NCBI GenBank assembly: GCA_033558025.1
Contig: JAUCEF010000002.1
Span: 930,001-994,000, forward strand
Source of the DNA: Phytophthora sp. 'mugwort'
Lineage: Eukaryota > Oomycota > Peronosporomycetes > Peronosporales > Peronosporaceae
Direction of reading: 5' to 3'
Length of the DNA: 64,000 bases
Below the pieces are notes generated by a model, which worked only from the letters and a program-made list of their open reading frames with translations, made no database searches and was not told where the DNA came from. Made by a program: the position numbers and the translations under genes. This document shows positions 55,537 through 64,000 of this stretch, in pieces. How positions within the stretch are numbered: position 1 is the stretch's first letter; each line of letters starts with the position of its first letter.

Positions 55537-55683
55537 TGTTGAAGTAGTCCGCTTTAACGTTGATGGGTTAATGGACACATTCAGACAAAAGATTTCTATT
55601 GACTATTAACTTTCTTATGCATGACTAAATAAATCACTTTCCGAATTTCATTCCAGTTCGACTAGCCAGCGCATGATTTAACA
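55537..55683 (+). repeat. Array 2, LTR 2 (hybrid)
   Basis: 147 bases, TGTTGAAGTAGTCCGC to TTTAACA, preceded by the purine tract GGCGGGGAAG and followed by GGTTAACAGCC as a primer-binding-like site. TGTTGAAGT is a common Copia LTR start. Confidence 0.8.
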
Positions 55684-55699
55684 GGTTAACAGCCGCACA

Positions 55700-58600
55700 C
55701 TTGGAGAGATGAGCCGACAGTCTTCTTCAAAGCAGCGCCGCGCTGAGTTGGATCTTGGGTGCGCCGTTCTGATCCAAATTTTGGTAAACTGATTAAGAAA
55801 TTTTAAATTGACGTTTTCGATGGATCGGTCGAGCATGGAGCAATTGATTCTGGAGTGGCCACGTGGTTTATAAGCTTTGAAGCACTGCTTGAAATGCAGG
55901 AAGATTTATACCAACTTCAAACCCCTGAACATATAAATGCACTGATTTTTTCAGCATTTGGGGGGAGCAGCAAACCAATGGTATATTTCTAATATTTTCT
56001 ATTTGCACTCGCGCTCCTTTTCGAGCCTTGGGCGCGAGCTCAAAAGAGAATTTGGTAGTAAGCTGTCCATGACACACCTTGGCCATCTGGCGGCTAATAA
56101 AAAACAATGAAGCGTACCGGGAGTATTCGCTGCGCCTCCGGGCAATGGCTGCTGCGATTTCTCATGACGGTTTTGGAACATTGGTGTCTAATAATTTAGC
56201 ACTCAGCCCATTTATTTCTAACGCATGGCGCAAGCACACATAGAACTAACGCATGTAATCGAGAAGATTAGAAATACCCAACTCACGAGTTTGGCCGAGC
56301 CATCTCAGGCTATGTGCAATCAAAGGAAACCAACGTGCCCTGTTATTTCCGCCTCGATGGTCGGTGTCTGCGAATCAACTGCCGACGACCTCAAGACAAA
56401 TATGGGAAAGCGAAAATATGCAGATACTGAATTTAAGAGGGAAGGTAACTTTAAGATACGTGATTACTTGGAAATTCGCTCTTGTACTTGTGGAGAACTA
56501 CCAGATATCAGGACAAATATGAGGCACGCCAGTCAAGTGGAGTCGCTTATCTTCCTGTCGAAAATCATGTGATAGGAAAATGAAACGAGATGACAAATCA
56601 GAATAAAGATAGTGAACCTCGCTCATTTAATTTAAGATCGTGGCATCCAAGGTTCAAGTTGTGACCCTGAAATTCCAGAAGGCGCCACGAAAATTGACTC
56701 TGGTTCAACTTATCACGTGAATGGTAATCGTGAAAATTGTTTAATCTTCACAAATGTGAGACGCCCGCTCTCGAGATTGTAGATGGCGTGCTGATGGGTG
56801 GTGACGAAAAAGGAAAAAAAATGACTATGGACGAACTTAGCGGCGCAGTGTTATTAGACAACGTTCTTGATGCTCCTGGGTTTAAGAGAGCTCTCCTTTC
56901 AGTGAAACAATTGAATGATGACAGAATGAAATCTTAATTTTCTGACAAGGAGTATTTCATATTTAATAAACCATATTAGGTGGATCGGTGCGGCGAGGAG
57001 TGTACATATTAAACATTGCGGCCGGTTTGGCGGCCTGTGCATTACGGACAAATTCAATTGTGGACTGGCTCCAACTACTCGGCCATGTAAACCACCGCTC
57101 AATAATCAAACTGTCAAAACTAACGCTGTCAAAGGGCTCAAAACCGCGGGTCCTCTCGCACCCTCTGAGTCATGTGTAGTGTGCGCACAAGGAAAGATTG
57201 GTCGATCCCCTGGTCCATACAAGGCGTCAAGGTCTTCCGGAGCACAAGACGACGTTTGCCATGGCGGCCTCGCTGGTCTGTTTGGGCCAAGTTATTTTGG
57301 TAGCCAGTATTAGTATGCCCTAAAGTGGATAGGACGTCCCGAACAACCGTCTATTTCTTAAAGCACAATGACGAAGCGGCAACTTGGGTCGAACTTATAT
57401 GAACCGGCGATTTAATGAATCGAACAATATCAAGGTATACAGATCTGACAATAACGGAGAATTTCAAGATGGGGGTTTCCAAAAAGTCTTCGATGACGAA
57501 GGTATTACAATAATGGTCCTCGTTAAGGCAGCAGCAAGAGAGCACGGCCGCAGTAGTAGTATCGCTACGCCGCTGATTGGCTAAAACGCATTCGCCATCT
57601 TGCTGCCTACCATTTCTATCTTGCCTCGATTTTAGTGCAAAGTGCAGCAGAAAGTCAAGTCCACTCCCTCTTGTAGCAGCATGCCTCTCCAAAGTGAGGT
57701 TATTACAGGAAGTTCCTCCCCCTCCAGAGCGGAGGAACTTCCTGTAGTGACCTGCGCGGGATCGGGGGACGACGCCACGCACTGCACGGACTTGGAGGAC
57801 GGCACGGACTCGGAGGAGGCCTCCACGGACTGCACGGGTTTGGAGAAGACCAGGAACTGCACCAAATTGGAGTAGGCTGTCACAGACTGCACAGGCGTGA
57901 AGGCTGTCGCGGACTGCAGTAGCTTGGAGGCTGTCGCAGACTGTAGGAGCTTAGAAGAGGTCGCAGGCTTGGAGTAGGCAACGGACTGAAAGGAGAATGA
58001 CACGGACTGCACGGACTTGGAGAAGGGGGAGGATTGTGAATTTGCAGCGGCCGTTGTTGTTGCTACTGGGGCTCTCAGTTTGATCTGCTTATGATTGGAT
58101 AAACTTGCAGGGTGGTTTTGCGACGCTACCTGCTGTTGTCAGAACTGAGAACCACTAATGGAAATGTCTGATCCCGACGTCCATTATCAAAACGGTGTCA
58201 AGAACGAACACATCGAACTATCGCAGACGCTACTCGCACTATCATGCTTCAAGCCAAGTTCCCACACTATCGGAGCACGAAGATCGAAGCACAATGTACG
58301 CAAGAAATCGAGTTCTTTCTCGCTCTGACCCTAACAAAACGCCTTCCGAAACGTTTTGGGGACGAAAAACTGACTTAAAACTTGTCAAACCTTTTGGGCA
58401 ACGGTGTGTTGTCGTACTCGTTTTCTGGAAAAAGTCGACAGCTTACAAGTTCCGACCCAAGGGTAGGCCAGGCGGAAGTGATCCTCAACGAAAAGGTTTA
58501 TGCCACCGGGAGAGTAATCAAGTGGTGCGCAGTCGAAGTGTCATTTTTCGAGAGCCACCGAAGTCTGAATCAAAAGTGAGTGGTTTATCCGGAAACGACG

Positions 58601-60705
58601 TGGATGTAAATCATTCGGAACATGACGTGATCGATGAACCGGATCCGATACCTATAATGTCTGATGTTAATAACGATCATCGAGATGAAGACGAAGATAT
58701 TGAAGATGACAATCCGTAAGATCTCCTAGACACGGATCATGAACCCGAAGTAATGCTATGAATGAATCTGTTGGATCGGCTTTGACTCCTTATCAAGTGG
58801 ATGAGATTAATGGTTTTAATTTTGTCAACCCATCTCCGACGATCAGAACGGGTCGCAAATCGGTCACTTGTCTTAGTACTCAGCACTGTGCATGTCACGC
58901 TGCGGGAAGTTATTCACGAGCCCCTAGATTTGAAGAAAGCACAAAATCCAAACAGTTGGTCCTTTTGAAAAAGGACATTCAAGAAGTAGTTGAATAAAAG
59001 CCAGCGATACATTTGATCTCGTCGAACCATCGGCAGGAGCCCATATAATAGGCTCCACAATTGTTTTGTGAGTTATGTCAGACGAATGCGGGGAAGTTGA
59101 GCGTTTAAAGGCTCGTTTTCCACACGTCATGGGGGTCAAACAAAGTTATATTAATGGGAGCTTATGCAATGAACATCAGCTCAGTCCGATAAGGGACGAG
59201 AGAGGCGGGTATTTCTTGCTTGCGTGGCGTTCTTCTGGAATTGAAGTGAGGGGAGAACGCCACGTCCATCAAGTGGTCCCTGGAGAGCGACCCGGACAAC
59301 CGCAGATATACCGGTATGCACCGGTATACCAGAAGTACAACTTGAAGTGGAAACATAATTCCCTGGCTTCACCACGAAAATACAGCATATGAGCTCAGGG
59401 TTTTACACAGGAATTTCTGAAAGACTATTTTCGAAACTTATGCCCCATTGGCCAACCTTAACTCAATCCGTGTATTTTTGCGTTGGCTACCCAAAAAGGG
59501 ACGCGCGTAGGCCAATGCGATGTTCCGACAGCGAACGCCGACGCAGGATTGTCCGAGATACTTTATGTTCGACAACCACGCGGATTTGAAGAAATGAGTA
59601 AATCACATGTGTGGAAACTAAAGAAAGCCCTGTACGGACTTAAACCAGCTGACAGGGAATGGAAAGTGGAGCTTAATAATTATCTCGTAGCGTATGGTTT
59701 TGTGCCTAAAAGAGAAGATTCATGTGTTTGTACTCATCCAGTTGACAAATTAATTGCTCATCAATGTGGATAATATTTTCATCGGTTACCATGGCGAATG
59801 TGAACTTCTAAGAGTGATGCAAACACTTCATTCCAAGTACCAAAGTACAGAGCTCGGCAATGTACGTTGGATTTTGGGGATACGAAATAACATGGACGTA
59901 AATCGAGTCATGACACTGGACCAAACACAATTTGCATCTGAGGTGTTGCAACGTTTTGATATGGAAGACTGTCGACCCCGAAAGACACCTATCAATCAAG
60001 CCACAATTTTATACAAACGAGCCGAAGAATAAAAACTATCCCTACCCGACAAGCCGTTGGGGCTCTCCTCTACCTGGCACGCGTTATTCGACCTGATATC
60101 GCTTTCGCAGTAAATCAAATTGCCGCGCACGCATCCAGGCCTCCGAAATCTCACTGGATCGCAGTAAAACATCCTAAGATGTATCGAAGACACTAAAATA
60201 TGGGTCTCATCTACGTTCGAAATGAATTGGTCGTTCCAGTCAGAGTGCAGATTGGGCCAACAACGGAGAGGATCGCAAAAGCAATATCTGGGAATTCTCG
60301 TGCAAGTATTCGGCAACGCTGTGTCTTGGCAAACCAAAGGACAACGGCTTGTCTCAAAATCCTCTACCTGATATGTTGCTGCAGATGATGGAGTGGTGGA
60401 AGAATTTGGATACGGATGCTGCTTCAAAATTGGTAAGATCGCAAGATAACTTAGTTATCCCGGCTATGATTGCAACAAGTCTGCTATTCCGAGGATTGTG
60501 AACGATGAACATTTACCAGCTCAGAAAACGGTGGATTGCCGCGTCTTCTCGATCCGCGATGCTATTAAATGTGGACATCTTCAACTTACTTACTGCCCAA
60601 CTACAGTGATGCTAACCGATGAATTTTACTAAGGCACTTGGAAAACTCGCTTTCGCGAGCGTCGCGATGCCATTGGAATTAAAAGGCTAACGTCCAGCGC
60701 TGGCG
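55700..60705 (+). pseudogene. Array 2, copy 2: Copia gag-pol, broken
   Basis: Same domains and lesions as copy 1 at +5175. Confidence 0.85.
57514..58154. mobile_element. 641-bp insertion inside integrase, copy 2
   Basis: Same block as at 52339-52979, one period downstream. Confidence 0.6.
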
Positions 60706-60711
60706 GGGAAG

Positions 60712-60858
60712 TGTTGAAGTAGTCCGCTTTAACGTTGATGGGTTAATGGACACATTCAGACAAAAGATTTCTATTGACTATTAACTTTCTTATGCATGAC
60801 TAAATAAATCACTTTCCGAATTTCATTCCAGTTCGACTAGCCAGCGCATGATTTAACA
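60712..60858 (+). repeat. Array 2, LTR 3 (hybrid)
   Basis: Identical by eye to LTR 2. Confidence 0.8.
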
Positions 60859-60874
60859 GGTTAACAGCCGCACA

Positions 60875-63800
60875 CTTGGAGAGATGAGCCGACAGTCTTC
60901 TTCAAAGCAGCGCCGCGCTGAGTTGGATCTTGGGTGCGCCGTTCTGATCCAAATTTTGGTAAACTGATTAAGAAATTTTAAATTGACGTTTTCGATGGAT
61001 CGGTCGAGCATGGAGCAATTGATTCTGGAGTGGCCACGTGGTTTATAAGCTTTGAAGCACTGCTTGAAATGCAGGAAGATTTATACCAACTTCAAACCCC
61101 TGAACATATAAATGCACTGATTTTTTCAGCATTTGGGGGGAGCAGCAAACCAATGGTATATTTCTAATATTTTCTATTTGCACTCGCGCTCCTTTTCGAG
61201 CCTTGGGCGCGAGCTCAAAAGAGAATTTGGTAGTAAGCTGTCCATGACACACCTTGGCCATCTGGCGGCTAATAAAAAACAATGAAGCGTACCGGGAGTA
61301 TTCGCTGCGCCTCCGGGCAATGGCTGCTGCGATTTCTCATGACGGTTTTGGAACATTGGTGTCTAATAATTTAGCACTCAGCCCATTTATTTCTAACGCA
61401 TGGCGCAAGCACACATAGAACTAACGCATGTAATCGAGAAGATTAGAAATACCCAACTCACGAGTTTGGCCGAGCCATCTCAGGCTATGTGCAATCAAAG
61501 GAAACCAACGTGCCCTGTTATTTCCGCCTCGATGGTCGGTGTCTGCGAATCAACTGCCGACGACCTCAAGACAAATATGGGAAAGCGAAAATATGCAGAT
61601 ACTGAATTTAAGAGGGAAGGTAACTTTAAGATACGTGATTACTTGGAAATTCGCTCTTGTACTTGTGGAGAACTACCAGATATCAGGACAAATATGAGGC
61701 ACGCCAGTCAAGTGGAGTCGCTTATCTTCCTGTCGAAAATCATGTGATAGGAAAATGAAACGAGATGACAAATCAGAATAAAGATAGTGAACCTCGCTCA
61801 TTTAATTTAAGATCGTGGCATCCAAGGTTCAAGTTGTGACCCTGAAATTCCAGAAGGCGCCACGAAAATTGACTCTGGTTCAACTTATCACGTGAATGGT
61901 AATCGTGAAAATTGTTTAATCTTCACAAATGTGAGACGCCCGCTCTCGAGATTGTAGATGGCGTGCTGATGGGTGGTGACGAAAAAGGAAAAAAAAATGA
62001 CTATGGACGAACTTAGCGGCGCAGTGTTATTAGACAACGTTCTTGATGCTCCTGGGTTTAAGAGAGCTCTCCTTTCAGTGAAACAATTGAATGATGACAG
62101 AATGAAATCTTAATTTTCTGACAAGGAGTATTTCATATTTAATAAACCATATTAGGTGGATCGGTGCGGCGAGGAGTGTACATATTAAACATTGCGGCCG
62201 GTTTGGCGGCCTGTGCATTACGGACAAATTCAATTGTGGACTGGCTCCAACTACTCGGCCATGTAAACCACCGCTCAATAATCAAACTGTCAAAACTAAC
62301 GCTGTCAAAGGGCTCAAAACCGCGGGTCCTCTCGCACCCTCTGAGTCATGTGTAGTGTGCGCACAAGGAAAGATTGGTCGATCCCCTGGTCCATACAAGG
62401 CGTCAAGGTCTTCCGGAGCACAAGACGACGTTTGCCATGGCGGCCTCGCTGGTCTGTTTGGGCCAAGTTATTTTGGTAGCCAGTATTAGTATGCCCTAAA
62501 GTGGATAGGACGTCCCGAACAACCGTCTATTTCTTAAAGCACAATGACGAAGCGGCAACTTGGGTCGAACTTATATGAACCGGCGATTTAATGAATCGAA
62601 CAATATCAAGGTATACAGATCTGACAATAACGGAGAATTTCAAGATGGGGGTTTCCAAAAAGTCTTCGATGACGAAGGTATTACAATAATGGTCCTCGTT
62701 AAGGCAGCAGCAAGAGAGCACGGCCGCAGTAGTAGTATCGCTACGCCGCTGATTGGCTAAAACGCATTCGCCATCTTGCTGCCTACCATTTCTATCTTGC
62801 CTCGATTTTAGTGCAAAGTGCAGCAGAAAGTCAAGTCCACTCCCTCTTGTAGCAGCATGCCTCTCCAAAGTGAGGTTATTACAGGAAGTTCCTCCCCCTC
62901 CAGAGCGGAGGAACTTCCTGTAGTGACCTGCGCGGGATCGGGGGACGACGCCACGCACTGCACGGACTTGGAGGACGGCACGGACTCGGAGGAGGCCTCC
63001 ACGGACTGCACGGGTTTGGAGAAGACCAGGAACTGCACCAAATTGGAGTAGGCTGTCACAGACTGCACAGGCGTGAAGGCTGTCGCGGACTGCAGTAGCT
63101 TGGAGGCTGTCGCAGACTGTAGGAGCTTAGAAGAGGTCGCAGGCTTGGAGTAGGCAACGGACTGAAAGGAGAATGACACGGACTGCACGGACTTGGAGAA
63201 GGGGGAGGATTGTGAATTTGCAGCGGCCGTTGTTGTTGCTACTGGGGCTCTCAGTTTGATCTGCTTATGATTGGATAAACTTGCAGGGTGGTTTTGCGAC
63301 GCTACCTGCTGTTGTCAGAACTGAGAACCACTAATGGAAATGTCTGATCCCGACGTCCATTATCAAAACGGTGTCAAGAACGAACACATCGAACTATCGC
63401 AGACGCTACTCGCACTATCATGCTTCAAGCCAAGTTCCCACACTATCGGAGCACGAAGATCGAAGCACAATGTACGCAAGAAATCGAGTTCTTTCTCGCT
63501 CTGACCCTAACAAAACGCCTTCCGAAACGTTTTGGGGACGAAAAACTGACTTAAAACTTGTCAAACCTTTTGGGCAACGGTGTGTTGTCGTACTCGTTTT
63601 CTGGAAAAAGTCGACAGCTTACAAGTTCCGACCCAAGGGTAGGCCAGGCGGAAGTGATCCTCAACGAAAAGGTTTATGCCACCGGGAGAGTAATCAAGTG
63701 GTGCGCAGTCGAAGTGTCATTTTTCGAGAGCCACCGAAGTCTGAATCAAAAGTGAGTGGTTTATCCGGAAACGACGTGGATGTAAATCATTCGGAACATG

Positions 63801-64000
63801 ACGTGATCGATGAACCGGATCCGATACCTATAATGTCTGATGTTAATAACGATCATCGAGATGAAGACAAAGATATTGAAGATGACAATCCGTAAGATCT
63901 CCTAGACACGGATCATGAACCCGAAGTAATGCTATGAATGAATCTGTTGGATCGGCTTTGACTCCTTATCAAGTGGATGAGATTAATGGTTTTAATTTTG
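60875..64000 (+). pseudogene. Array 2, copy 3: Copia gag to start of RT, truncated by window
   Basis: Same as copies 1 and 2 except for an added A in the A-run near 61990, which shifts the protease-integrase linker frame, and a G-to-A change near 63870 (Glu to Lys in the acidic linker). The rest lies outside the window. Confidence 0.85.
62690..63330. mobile_element. 641-bp insertion inside integrase, copy 3
   Basis: Same block as at 52339-52979, shifted by two periods plus the one-base insertion. Confidence 0.6.

Larger units (their letters stand above)
50363..64000 (+). mobile_element. Tandem array of a second Copia-type retrotransposon (5175-bp period, cut by window end)
   Basis: LTR-internal-LTR-internal-LTR-internal(partial). 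LTRs are at 50363, 55537 and 60712. The internal parts are 5028 bases and nearly identical; I noticed one extra A in an A-run near 61990 and one G-to-A change near 63870 in the third copy. The first LTR is divergent in its 5' two-thirds and identical to the others near its 3' end. gag, protease, integrase, reverse transcriptase and RNase H regions are present but broken identically in all copies. Each copy carries the same 641-base insertion in integrase. Confidence 0.85.

Overview
The window looks like a piece of an oomycete (Phytophthora-type stramenopile) nuclear genome. Supporting signs are compact 60-80 base GT-AG introns, matches to the oomycete initiator/FPR promoter core (14065-14080 and 40505-40520), remnants of Crypton-like tyrosine recombinase, Harbinger-like, Tc1/mariner-like and pogo-like transposons of oomycete character, Gypsy and Copia retroelements, and a large kinase-phosphatase fusion of the kind oomycetes carry. 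The species cannot be fixed from the sequence alone.

From 1 to 7.1 kb there are only decayed mobile elements: an antisense Gypsy-like gag (1-1640), a frameshifted Crypton-like recombinase (3508-5550) and a tRNA-like sequence (5780-5850). From 7.1 to 16 kb a 1379-residue kinase-PP2C fusion gene (8820-12959, minus) is bracketed by two broken members of a secreted cysteine-rich family (7115-8789 and 14150-16022). From 16.4 to 24.1 kb there are a Tc1/mariner-like remnant, a GATC-dense minisatellite, and two Harbinger-like transposons, one almost complete with inverted repeats (21664-24102).

From 24.4 to 36.5 kb a defective Copia-type element is tandemly repeated as LTR-internal-LTR-internal-LTR-internal-LTR with a 3898-base period. 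From 37 to 45 kb there are a pogo-like fragment, the intact member of the secreted family (40560-42317, 585 residues), a psq-type DNA-binding fragment, a strong hairpin and a broken TBC (Rab-GAP) gene fragment. From 45.1 to 49.4 kb is the only gene-dense island: a DUSP11-like RNA 5'-phosphatase (+), a six-exon IQ/WW/ankyrin/C2 protein (-) and an FSH1/OVCA2-like serine hydrolase (-). From 50.4 kb to the end a second Copia family is tandemly repeated with a 5175-base period; the third copy is cut by the window edge.

Four apparently functional protein-coding genes plus the intact secreted gene therefore sit in a repeat-dominated landscape. The genes do not form one pathway. The unifying theme is genome plasticity: pseudogenised secreted paralogues and two independent retroelement families amplified in tandem, with hybrid LTRs that point to unequal recombination rather than fresh transposition. 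A collapsed or duplicated assembly is the main alternative for the arrays.
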